Shown here one piece after another: positions 10,562 through 21,176 of a stretch of 64,000 nucleotides of DNA (positions within the stretch are counted from its first letter, which is position 1; each line of letters starts with the position of its first letter). Where the stretch lies: contig NC_133328.1 of assembly GCF_042186555.1 (NCBI RefSeq), positions 619,889,592 to 619,953,591 of the forward strand, read 5' to 3'. The translations under genes and the position numbers were made by a program. Source of the stretch: Aquarana catesbeiana (Eukaryota; Chordata; Amphibia; Anura; Ranidae). Below the pieces are notes generated by a model. It did no database searches and had not been told where the DNA came from. It saw nothing but the letters and a program-made list of their open reading frames with translations.

Positions 10562-11855
10562 CACTTTGCTACATCATCAGAGTGTATATCATATATATTT
10601 GTGGAGTTGGACACTTATCCAGCATCAGCGCTGCTTTAACATTTGGACGGCGTATTGATTATCCCCTTGCCGCCGCGCGTACACAGATGTGCGTACTCGG
10701 CTTTCGGGGGTTATACCGGGATGATGCCCGCAGCTGCAGGCATCATCCCGGTACTGTTTATTAGAGCTGGCGATCGGCTTTCTAGCGATAACAACTGATG
10801 CAGCTAAAAGCCGCTCGGCTTTTATACCGGAGGAGCGGGAGGGGACGCCCCCCTCCCGCCACTCTTACCGGGCCTCCCTTTCCACCGGGAGGCCCGATCA
10901 ACAATCTGCCGGCTAGTGACAGTCTGGAACAAAGCCGTAAGCAGCTTTGTTCCAGCCTCCTAATAGTAAACACGGAAGCGACGTCACAACGTCACTTCCC
11001 GTTTACTCGGCTGCCAATGGCGCCGGTTTTAAAAAAATATACAATTTTCAGAATTGCCGAAAATGGCGATCTGAATACTTTGAAGTGCAAAAGAGGGATC
11101 GGGGGAAAAGACCCCCGATCCCTCCATAAAGAGTACCTGTCACTACCTATTACTGTCACAAGGGATGTTTGACAGCAATAAAAATGATCAATTTTTTTAA
11201 ACTTAAAAAATTTATTAATATTAAAATAAATAAAATAAATAAGAAAAAAAATTTTTTAAAGCACCCCCATCGCCGCAAGCTCGCGCAGCAAAGAAACTGC
11301 ATACGGAAGTCACGCCCGCATATGTAAATGGTGTTCAAATCACACATGTGAGGTATCGCCGCGATCGTCAGAGCGAGAGAAATAATTCTAGCCCTAGACC
11401 TCCTCTGTAACTCTAACCTGGTAACCGTAAAAAAAATTCAAATGTCGCCTATGGAGATTTTTAGGTACCGTAGTTTGTCGCCATTCCATGAGTGCGTGCA
11501 ATTATAAAGCGTGACATGTTTGGTATCTATTTACTTGACGTAACATCATCTTTCACATTGTACAAAAAAATTGGGCTAACTTTACTGTTTAGTTTTTTTT
11601 AAATTCATGAAAGTGTCCCTTTTCCCAAAAAGTTTAAAACACCGCTGCACAAATACCGTGTGACATAAAATATTGCAACAATCGCCATTTTATTCTCTAG
11701 ATTCTCTGCTAAAAAAATATATATATATAATGTTTGGGGGCTCTAAGTAATTTTCTAGCAAAAAATACGGATTTTAAATTGTAAACACCAAATGTCAAAA
11801 ATAGGCTTAGTCATGAAAGGGTTATACTGTTTATATTATATTATCTGGTATATTT
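10562..11855 (+). repeat. Right inverted arm of Penelope-like element, split by a MITE
   Basis: Positions 10562-10662 and 11826-11855 together equal the reverse complement of 5457-5588. The interval between them is a separate short DNA transposon. Confidence 0.8.
10663..11821. mobile_element. piggyBac-like non-autonomous element with TTAT target duplication
   Basis: Termini CCCCTTGCCG and the reverse complement of CCCTTTCATG are bounded by TTAT on both sides (10659-10662 and 11822-11825). The empty site exists in the left Penelope arm, where one TTAT is present, so the insertion is directly demonstrated. A GC-rich hairpin (CCGGGATGATGCC with GGCATCATCCCGG) lies at about 10717-10753. There is no coding frame of note. 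piggyBac elements normally use TTAA; the four-base target and CCC-type ends suggest that superfamily. Confidence 0.7.
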
Positions 11856-12207
11856 TACTACTGTACTTTAGGGGTATTTCTTTTATTGTACTTCAAGTGG
11901 CTGCTATTTTACATTGTTAATTGTATTAACAATATTATTTTATTTTATATTTATTTGCTATACCTTTACAATGTGATTAGGTGTCTCATGGCTATTGGGA
12001 TAATTTGGCGCTGAGTAGTGCGGAAGGTCGGATAGATACACTTTTTTAGATATAAAAGACACACAATGCAACTCTATATTTATTATTAAATCATTACATT
12101 TATATATTACAAGGTATAGTTTAAAAAATGCCGGGGTGCCACATCCCTAATGGTAGTCTAAGTAAGAAACTGGTATTTTTAAGGCAACAATTGAGAACCT
12201 TTTTTTA
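11856..12207. other. AT-rich remainder of the Penelope flank; no gene
   Basis: Low-complexity AT-rich sequence follows the right Penelope arm. It may be further Penelope terminal sequence absent from the shorter left arm. No coding frame and no clear end signal were found. Confidence 0.4.
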
Positions 12208-12920
12208 TTAACCACTTCTGGACCGACTTCCACACATTTACTGCAGCAAGGCGGCCCGGGTGCGTGAATCGACGTACCTGTACGTTGCTTCATGTAGTAG
12301 CCTCTGGAGGCGCGCCCACACTGATTGGACAGAGGGGGAGCCAATCAGCAGGTCCGGTAGATGCAATGTCCGCCGACCATCCGCGATCGTTCCCCAGAGA
12401 GGCAGAACGGCTATCTACCTATGTAAACAAAGCAGATTGGCATTCTGACAGGGGAGCACATAGAGATCTTGTGTTTCTGCTAAGCAGGAACATGGATCTC
12501 TGTGTTCTTCCAGTCAGAACACCCCCCACACAGTTAGTAAGCACCCCCTAAGAGCACACTTAACCCTTTGATCGCCCCTGATGTTAACCCTCTTCCCTGC
12601 CAGTGTTATTAGTACAGTAATAGTGCATATTTTTAGCACTGATCACTGTATTATCGTCACTAGTCTCCAAAAAAGTGTCAGTTAGGTGTCCGATCGGTTT
12701 ACTGCAATGTCGCAGTCCAGCTAAAAATCGCCGCCATTACTAGTAAAAAAAAATATCCCGGGGGGCAGGAGGCGGAGCCTAGCGGAGCAGACATGCATTG
12801 TTAGAGCTCCACACCGCTGAGGAGAGAAGAGAAGGACAAAGCGGAGCCTGCAGGCTCAAAAGGTATCCATTTGAACCTTTTTGCCCCAGGGAACAAACTG
12901 TGAAAGTTTGGGCAGGAAAT

Positions 12921-13988
12921 ATGGTACTGGGAGGAAACCGCGGCAGAAATAAAAATCACCTCACAAAGAGCTCACAGGCACTCACTGCAGCTGAAGCAGC
13001 TCCAGTCACCTCACAAGATACAGCATCAGGGCATTCTCACAGACAGAAAATGTCACAGCAAGACTCTCCATTTGAGTCAGATACAGAACAAATCCTCTCA
13101 CAAACTTCTCCACAAGCCTCCTCAGTATCCCCAGTAATATTATTACAATTTGAAAAGATGCTTCATAAGGCTTTAAAACAAACCTCAGACCAAATAACAA
13201 AAAGCCTAACCAAAGAAATAAGAGAGCTGGGAAACCGCACCGCAGCCTTAGAAATAAAAATGGATGAAATTGAAATTACAACCCAAGAAAATATAACAGA
13301 ATTGGAACAATTAAAAGAAGAGAATTTAATACTTCAAACTAAGCTCGAAGATTACGAAAATAGAGCCAGACGTTCAAACTTGCGCATAAGGGGAATACCT
13401 AAAACTGTGACAGACCTGCAATCTACTATTACTGCTCTATTACAAGAACTAAAGCCAGATATCCCTATTGAACGTTTAGAACTGGACAGAGTACACAGAG
13501 CCCTCACAGCCAAAAAGAAAGATGGACCCCCACGAGATATAATCACAAAATTTCATTATTACAGTACGAAAGAACAAATACTAATTGCTGCAAGAGAAAA
13601 AAAGGAACTTAATTTTCAAGGACACAATTATCAAATTTTTGCTGACCTATCCCAACTTACTATTACTAAAAGACGATCCATGAAACCCCAACTAATGGAA
13701 CTGCAACGCCACAACATTATGTATCAATGGGGCTTCCCCTTTTCAGTCAGATTTAACTACCAAGGTACAATTTACAGAAGCAGATCAGCAGATGAACTAC
13801 AACAAACCCTTTTAAAATTAAATCTGACAGAACCCACAAGCAGCAACACCCCCACACGCAGAAGAATGGCATCATCTTCACCTTCAGGCAGCACCCAGAA
13901 AATTTCAGAACAAAATGGGAATCATCATTCTCACAAAAGAGGCCGTTATGCCACATCATCCATGGACCAAGAAGATTCAATGGACTGA
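12921..13988 (+). CDS. LINE ORF1 RNA-binding protein (L1 ORF1p-like)
   Basis: The frame is open from 12798, but the first ATG is at 12921 (MVLGGNRGRNKNH), giving 355 residues. The middle third is a predicted coiled coil with heptad-like Leu/Ile/Glu spacing (EITTQENITELEQLKEENL). It is followed by the ARRSNLRIRGIP box that opens the RRM-like domain of L1 ORF1 proteins and a basic C-terminal domain (TIYRSRSADELQQTL). L1 ORF1 proteins trimerise through the coiled coil and coat the element RNA. The frame is intact, unlike ORF2. The tail is Ser/Thr-rich and ends at the TGA at 13986. Confidence 0.88.
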   Translation: MVLGGNRGRNKNHLTKSSQALTAAEAAPVTSQDTASGHSHRQKMSQQDSPFESDTEQILSQTSPQASSVSPVILLQFEKMLHKALKQTSDQITKSLTKEIRELGNRTAALEIKMDEIEITTQENITELEQLKEENLILQTKLEDYENRARRSNLRIRGIPKTVTDLQSTITALLQELKPDIPIERLELDRVHRALTAKKKDGPPRDIITKFHYYSTKEQILIAAREKKELNFQGHNYQIFADLSQLTITKRRSMKPQLMELQRHNIMYQWGFPFSVRFNYQGTIYRSRSADELQQTLLKLNLTEPTSSNTPTRRRMASSSPSGSTQKISEQNGNHHSHKRGRYATSSMDQEDSMD

Positions 13989-14936
13989 CATCCTAATTCC
14001 TGATATCTCTTCCTTTTATTTATACTAAGAGATGGTTCTCTATAAAAAACCTATATTTATAACTGAATGTAACTGCATTCTGATAGTCACACACTGTGTG
14101 GGATCATGTTACATTCCAGGTAAATTTCTTATTACTTCTGATTCATATAACCTTAGAATATATAAGTGAAATAAGGAAATTCTTGTTCAGTTATATATTA
14201 TCAGGTAATAACAATAGATTTATTACTTTTTAGGACAAATATGTTCAATAATCCAGAAGTAATGGAAGCTTTTTCTTTCTTTTCTTAAAACAAATATATT
14301 ATTACCTAACTAGTTCCTAGAATTATGTTTTTGTTTATTCTAATCTGAAGCAATACAACCTCAATTTTATGAGTTAACATATCTAAACAGTTACATATGA
14401 ATAAAATATGTAATTGTTTACTCTAAAAGGGTTAAAATCCCAAAATAATTCAAACTATCTTCATCAATACCAAAGTTATTAACAGTACCTTTCTAACTGA
14501 ATTATTTAGCCTAGGGCAAGACTAACCATATACAACCACCCTGGAATAAATAATTTCAACAAAAACTATATTCTGCATTCCAATTAATGAAACATCATTT
14601 TGATGTCTTTTGACATAGCACTTCTCTCCTGTAAGCGGAAGATCCGTGTACCCCCATTAGCCCTCCTCATTCTCCCAACCATATTATGTGGGAGTGTGAC
14701 GAAGGCACTTATTCCCCTGAGAGAGATATTTATTCTCTTTCACGGGTAAATTGTGATTACTTGCAAAAAATAATTTATACAATGTATCATCTAATCTCAT
14801 ATGTTTTTTGTTTACTCTTTACTCCAGAATTCACTGGTTTCTTTTCTATCTATTCATCTCTTCAGTCCACACAGGTTGATCTGCACAGTCAGCTCTGCAT
14901 AACAAAAAGTAAGTCAAAACTATTTGATCTATTGCC
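13989..14936 (+). other. LINE spacer between ORF1 and ORF2
   Basis: This is AT-rich sequence with no coding frame of note. At 948 bp it is far longer than the spacer of mammalian L1, so ORF2 would need internal initiation or reinitiation, or the spacer may contain degraded material. Confidence 0.7.
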
Positions 14937-17900
14937 ATGGCACCACTGAATATACTTTCCCTGAATGTTCAGGGAATAAATGTCCCTCAAAAAAGGACCA
15001 AAGCCTTCCGTACTTTCCATAACAAGAAGGCTCACATAGTATGCCTCCAAGAAACACACTTCACCAAAGATTCTACTCCAAAATATATTTCTCCTTTTTA
15101 TCAACAAATTTACACGGCTTCTGCCTGTACCAAGCAAAGGGGAACTCTAATTGCATTTCACCGATCCACACCATTCACCTTATCATCAGAAATTAAAGAC
15201 CCAGAAGGTAGATACCTGATACTCATGGGTTATATAATGGATACAGCAATCACGGTGATTTCCTTCTACGCTCCTAACAAACAACCTACACCATTCCTCT
15301 CACATATATTACAAGTGATTAATACACACAAAATAGGAACAGTGATAATGTGTGGGGATTCGAACCAGGTCCTTCTCCCATTTCTAGATAAATCACCTTT
15401 TACACCATCCAAAATAACCTCTAGATTACCTTTTTCTCAACTTCTTTCTAAATACAATCTGGTAGATTCATGGAGAGAAAGTAACCCAATGAAAAAGAAA
15501 TTCACTTATTTCTCGCACCCTCATCAAACCTTCACCAGAATAGATCATATTTTTCTAACAATAGGAATGATACCAGAAATTATTGCATCAGATATAATTC
15601 CGATTCCGTGGTCTGACCATAATGCAGTATACACTACTATAGCCTCAGCCATACCAAAAGCGCATGACCCAACGTGGTACTTACCGGACATAATGCTCAA
15701 ACACCCACTACATCAGATGGCCATTGAACAAGCTTTAAAGGAATACATATCAATTAATAATACAACAGACATCTCCCCAATAACACTGTGGGAAGCTCAT
15801 AAGCCTGTCTTGCGTGGTACAATACAAAGACAAATGGCACTATTTAAACGGGAACGCAAAAATCTAGCAAAAAAACTAGAACTCAATTTTAATGCAGCCT
15901 ACATATCATTTCAAGATAATCCATCTCAGAGTACAAAATCTCATCTGGAAAAATCTAGATTGGAATACGATCTATTTCTCACTGAGTCAGTTGATAAATC
16001 CCTCAAACGCTCCAAACACAATTTCTACATGAATACAAACAAACCAGGTACATATTTGGCTCGGGCATTAAATTCAACTAACAAATCTTTCAAACCAATA
16101 CGTTTGAAATTATCAAAAAATGTTTACACTTGTAATCCAGTTAAAATAGTCCATAAATTTCACTCACATCTCGCAACTTTATACAAGACAAACAATGAAT
16201 TTAATCCTACAGAGGCTGAATCCTTCTTCTCAAAAATAACCTTACCTGAGTTATCTCAGAATCAAAAAAGCAGTTTGGATGAGCCTATAACTATAGATGA
16301 AGTTGCTAACGCCATAAAAGACCTAAAACTTAACAAAAGACCAGGCCCAGACGGCTACTCGGCTTTATACTATAAAATATTCTCAGAAATACTCTCTCCC
16401 ATTCTCACTGAAACTTTTAACAAACTTCTAGATGGACATTCTTTTCGGCAAGAAACACTAATGGCAATTGTTTGTATGATCCCAAAACCCCTTTCTGATG
16501 ATACTTCCTGTGTGAATTATCGGCCTATCTCTCTGTTAAACCTCGATATTCAATTATTAGCAAAAATAATAGCAAAACGCCTCAATAGCATTATAGGAAA
16601 ATTAATACATAGAGATCAAGTAGGCTTCATGCCAAATAGACAGGCAGGCGATAATATATGCAGGGCAGTGTTATTGGCACATATTGCTAAAAAACGGAAA
16701 ATCCCTTTATGTTTTCTATCTCTCGATATTAAGAGGGCATTTGACACAGTATCCTGGCAATATATGCAATATTCATTACAAAAATGGGGTTTTGGACCCC
16801 ACTTTTTAACATGGATGAAAGCATTATATAATAAACCCAAAGCCTATATAAAATATGCTGGATACAAATCTGAAGCCTTTAATATCGAAAGAGGTACCCG
16901 ACAGGGTTGCCCAATATCTCCCTTATTATTTGCCCTTATACTCGAACCCATGGCCCAATACATCAGAACAAACCAAACTATAACTGGCATTGAAGTAGGA
17001 GGTATTACACACAAATTATGTATATTTGCAGACGATATATTACTTTTTCTATCATCACCACAGGTCTCTGGTCCTAACTTAATACCAGCTCTTGATAGAT
17101 TTGCAGCCCTATCCGGCCTTATGATTAATCCTAAGAAATGCCTAGTGCTTAATATTTCACTCACAAACATGGAATTGATCCCGGCTAGGGCTGCACTCCC
17201 ATTCACATGGGCAGAAAAATCAATCCCATATCTTGGAATTCATTTAACAGCATCTCATTCTGACTTATTCTCAACCAATTATCCTCCTGTATTAAGACAG
17301 ATCACAAATCTAATAAAACAATGGTCGCAACTTCCTTTATCCTGGATAGGGAAGATTAATGCAATCAAAATGACTATTCTACCCAAATTGCTTTATCTAT
17401 TCAGAGTCCTCCCTATTCCAATTCCTTCCTATTTTTTGAGAATAGTACAAAAAAAAGCAACTTCGTTTATATGGGGCTCTTCTAAACCACGTATACCTAT
17501 ACACACACTACATCTTCCCAAAAATAAAGGAGGCCTGGGATATCCTAATTTTACTAACTACTACAGAGCAGCACATTTGGCCAGTCTGTCCAAATACCAT
17601 GCAAAACAGGAAATCCCATTATGGGTATTTATAGAGGCTTCAGAAAATGACCCTCTATTAATATCAAATTTATTATGGCTTGATCCTAAAGACCGCTTTA
17701 AAATTCATAATCCCATAACTAAACACTTCTTATCTCTCTGGGATAAACTAAAAACCAAATATCAGTTACAATCTCCACACAATCCTCTCCTTTCTTTTAT
17801 CAGAAATCAGGCCTTTTATCCGGCATGGATCTACCCAAATTCTTTTAAAGCTTGGACAACATCAGGCATTCAGACACTAAATGACTTCATAGCATCTAAA

Positions 17901-18728
17901 TCATTCCTTTCATTCCCATCGCTTAGAGAAAAATATGATCTACCAAACTCTGAGATATTTAGATATCTCCAAATCAAAAATTTCTATACACCATTCCTAA
18001 AGGGGGATACACCATTATCCCAATTATCCATTTTTGAATCAATCTGTACAAAAGATCCATTTGCTAAAGGTACAATTTCATCACTTTATAATTAATTATA
18101 TGGAGTAGCAAATCTTAATAGACCCTCTTACGTTCAGAGGTGGGAGGAGGACCTGGGACGAACTTTAGAAGACACGGACTGATCTAACATATGGCTCACA
18201 TCTAAGTCATCTTCACCCAACATCTTAGCACTGGAGACAAATTATAAAGTCCTAACTCGCTGGTACCTTGTACCCGCTAGAGTGGCAAAATATTCACCTA
18301 ATAGCTCAGCTCTTTGTTTTCGAGGATGCCCAGAAATAGGCACACATTTACACATATGGTGGACGTGCCCAGTAATCCAAACCTTCTGGAAGGAAGTCTT
18401 CGTGATTGCATCTAAAATATTTAAAAAAATAATACAACCAGATCCATATTTAACTTTACTTAATCTAAAACCGGAATGGTTAACACTCTCTCAATTCAAA
18501 CTTATGATCCAACTAATAACGGCTGCAAAACAAACAGTGGCCAAGGCATGGAAATCTCCTACATTGGTACTAGCAGAAACAATTCACAGAATGAATAATA
18601 CAATGTCCCATGCTAAGATGGTAGCCATCGATCAAAATCAAATTCCAAAATTTGAAAAACTTTGGCATCCTTGGATAAAACAACAGTTCCTGTCAAACTT
18701 CAATGACTCTGTCCTGTTGCCATGGTAA
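14937..18728 (+). pseudogene. LINE ORF2: AP-type endonuclease and reverse transcriptase, two in-frame stops
   Basis: The ATG at 14937 opens 1052 uninterrupted codons. The N-terminus has the apurinic-type endonuclease boxes SLNVQGIN (residues about 8-15), LQETHF, CGDSNQ, FTRIDHIF and SDHNAV. The RT shows RPGPDGYSALYYK, SLDIKRAFDTVSW, RQGCPISPLL and FADD (residues 697-700), the catalytic pair. The frame meets TAA at 18093 and TGA near 18180, then continues without a shift to 18728 through the Cys/His C-terminal segment (CFRGCPEIGTHLHIWWTC). So only two point changes separate it from one frame of about 1260 codons. ORF2 nicks target DNA and primes reverse transcription. The lack of frameshifts suggests fairly recent activity of this copy. 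Confidence 0.92.
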
Positions 18729-19158
18729 CAGATTAAATGACTTACAGAGACACCCATTCTAAGGCTTCAAAGAGAACTAAAAAGAATAATAAACTGACGA
18801 GCGGGACAACCTTGTAGACCATACCTCTACCTTTCAACCCTTTTTCTTCTTTCTCTTTCCTTTTCTCCACCTTACGATTAAAGCTCATTATCAGAATTTA
18901 TTTGACCTATATACACTCTACTTGTAAACAATATGTATAGTAGGTATAAATCATTTAAATACCTACAAAAGTAACTAAGGAAATTATATATATCTTTAAT
19001 TTAGGTTTACGTGAACCCAATGTTTAATATTTGAAATTTCATGATATTTACCTATATAAACCCTACTGTAAAACAATGAGCTTACTTTATAGATCCTTGT
19101 AAACTTACTTTATGTATCTTTATAACATTGTATACTCAATCAACTTCTTTTGACAAGG
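18729..19158 (+). other. LINE 3' UTR
   Basis: This non-coding AT-rich tail ends in CTTTTGACAAGG, directly joined to the A-run of the target duplication, so the poly(A) tail and target A-run cannot be separated. Confidence 0.7.
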
Positions 19159-19427
19159 AAAAAAAAATATCCCATCCCTATAACTTTTGTGCAAACCAAT
19201 CAATATACGCTTATTGGGATTTTTCTTACCAAAAACATGTAGCAGAATATATATTGCCCTAAATTCATGAAGAAATTAGATTTTTAAAAAATTTTTTATT
19301 GGATATGTATTAAATTAAAAAATATTGTTTTTTTTTTTTTTTTCAAAATTGTCAGGTGTTTTTTTGTTTATAGCGCACCAAAAGAAAGCTCTATTTGTTG
19401 GAAAAAAAAGGACATCAAAATGGACCC

Positions 19428-19690
19428 TCATCCAAAAGTGACGCGAACCTTAGGGCATGTCCACCATACATGCATCGGTGTGCCAATCTGACCACAACCC
19501 CCAAAGCAAGAGGCCGAGGATCCCGGATACATTTTGGACAGGCGCTCCGGTACTAAATACCTCCTGGCGTGTACTTTGTATCCTGCCTCGATCAAGGCAA
19601 CATTAAGAATACCTTTGTGTATTCGTGAGCTCCATTTGTGGCAGTCTTCAGCCTCAGTGGCTATGCCCAGATAACTTCCCCATGCCATCT
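19428..19690 (-). pseudogene. Fragment of L1/Tx1-like ORF2 C-terminus
   Basis: The minus-strand frame has YLVPERLSKMYPG and then CFGGCGQIGTPMHVWWTCPK, the same C-terminal Cys/His segment as in the complete LINE at 18.3 kb but clearly diverged from it. Only about 86 codons survive, with no catalytic part. It sits exactly where the neighbouring piggyBac-type element loses its end, so its arrival or a deletion removed that end. It belongs to a different LINE subfamily in the opposite orientation. Confidence 0.75.
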
Positions 19691-19933
19691 GGTAAGATAA
19701 TCTAGTAGTAGAATGAACAATTTATAGAGCATAGAGACACTCCCCCTGAGAGAAGCATCCTGCATGCACCTGTTTTGCGTACGCGTACTGCTAGGTCAGA
19801 ACCGTCTTTCTGCAATAATTTAAGAAAGTGCAGGATTTGTTGTAAACATAAGCTCTCCGTAGGGGGCATCTCCAGGTGTCCAATGAAATGCGAAGGGGGC
19901 GTATACTTCTATGGTCAAGGTAATCGTCTATGC

Positions 19934-20089
19934 CAGGAATATGCAATTAGCGGACCTCCAGCTGTTGCAAAACTACAAGTCCCATCATGCCTCTCCCTCT
20001 GGGTGTCATGCTTGTGGCTGGAGTTTTGCTATGCCTCATGGGACTTGTAGTTCTGCAACAGCTGGACGTCCGCTAATTGCATATCCCTG
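19934..20089. mobile_element. 156-bp hAT-type MITE
   Basis: It is an almost complete palindrome: the left end CAGGAATATGCAATTAGCGG is answered on the right by its reverse complement with one change. Each side is flanked by the 8-bp duplication GTCTATGC (19926-19933 and 20090-20097). An 8-bp duplication and CAG ends are the hAT signature. There is no coding capacity. Confidence 0.9.
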
Positions 20090-20097
20090 GTCTATGC

Positions 20098-21172
20098 GGT
20101 ATAAACCCTTATTCACCCACCAACTAAATCCATCAGATTACATACCAGGTGGGAAAAGGGGATTACCAAGAAGGGGAGCCACCAGAGTATGTGCAGAGGC
20201 CATCTCCTGCAACTCGTATCCCATAGATGGCCAATCAGCTTCTAACTTCAGCTTGTTCAATTAAGCTTTCACAAAATACCTGGAAGCTGATTGGTTTCTA
20301 TGCAGAGCTGCACCAGATTTTGCACACTCCAGTTTTGGTAAATCAACCCCACTGAGTCCAACACGTTTTGATTTCAACAAATCTTCTTCAGGGTAAAATT
20401 GGTGGTCTATACATACAGATTTTTTTTTTGTTTTTTGTTTTTTGTTACAAACAATGTAAGTACCTGAATCTGTCCTGATATCAGCTTCTTGCAGCCCCTG
20501 TATAACAGTGCTGGATTGCCAATGGAAGAGGCAGCACAAGGCGCAACTAGTTCATGTACTGATAAGAAACATTCCTATAGGTGGAGAGAGCAGATTGACA
20601 GAGAGATAAGCTTGTCACTGTGCTGATTCTCCTTTCACTGTCCAGTCACAGGCTGAGGATGGATCCAGGATGACCTGGGCTCAGAAGAAGTGGGTTGACT
20701 GGTTTCTGGCCATCAGACTAAGGACATGTAGCAGCAGTAAAAAAGTACTGGAGGGGAAATCTTTGGATTGTAGCTGAGTATTACAGCAAAAGCTGCTTTT
20801 TTATTTTTATTTTAAAGTTGAAAAATAAAAAAATTGTGAACAGGCAGACTTTATTGCAGAATAGACAGGTATCCTCTGCAATAACATCCATTCACCTGCC
20901 TGTTCACAATCCTCATAGAATGTACACTAAGGAGAGCATGCACAGCCCAGTTTACACTTCAGTAAATACTGTGCAGGTGTGATGTCATCCTGAACTGACC
21001 AATAAAGATCACCAAAGACCAGTACCCGGAAGAAGCTGGTAAGAAGGTCTTGGTGCCAGCGAGGGACCTCATGGGTGTTGGACAGTTGGAGCTAAGGTAA
21101 GTATTTATGCCTTTATTTCCATTTTAATGGGCTATTCAATTTTATCTTGTTATTTTTGACTGGAGTTCTGCT
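20098..21172. other. No gene; contains a small hairpin
   Basis: ATTGTGAACAGGCAG (20834-20848) pairs with CTGCCTGTTCACAAT (20896-20910), suggesting another small foldback element whose ends I could not define. The rest shows no coding frame. Confidence 0.5.
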
Positions 21173-21176
21173 TTAA

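Larger units (their letters stand above)
5457..11855 (+). mobile_element. Penelope-like retroelement with inverted terminal arms
   Basis: The element holds an ORF1, a Penelope-type reverse transcriptase and a GIY-YIG endonuclease in that order, flanked by inverted copies of the same roughly 130-bp sequence (5457-5588 and 10562-10662 plus 11826-11855). Inverted or tandem partial copies around the coding part are known for Penelope-like elements. The right arm is split by a short DNA transposon (10663-11821), and another short element sits at 9055-9490 in the 3' region. The coding part is broken. The outer limits are approximate because no target duplication was recognised. Confidence 0.75.
12760..19158 (+). 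mobile_element. Full-length L1/Tx1-like LINE with 15-bp target duplication
   Basis: The target duplication is nine A followed by TATCCC, at 12745-12759 and 19159-19173. The 5' end begins with a G-run and GGCAGGAGGCGGAGCC, followed by ORF1, a 948-bp spacer, ORF2 and a roughly 430-bp 3' UTR. The length is about 6.4 kb and both ends are intact, so the copy is not 5'-truncated. It lies inside a piggyBac-type element and is therefore younger than it. Confidence 0.88.
12212..19425. mobile_element. piggyBac-type non-autonomous element, split by a LINE
   Basis: The left end is TTAA (12208-12211) followed by CCACTTCTGG. The right part (19174-19425) contains the stretch ACCAAAAGAAAGCTCTATTT that also marks the 3' ends of the piggyBac copies at 21.2-22.2 kb and 47.5-57.4 kb. 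The last bases, with the expected AAGTGGTTAA, are missing where a LINE fragment begins. The middle (12760-19158) is a younger LINE. Confidence 0.7.

Noticed and set aside
5457..10662. Inverted arms as ends of a DNA transposon
   Set aside because: The content is a Penelope RT and GIY-YIG nuclease, not a transposase, and there is no short target duplication at the outer edges.
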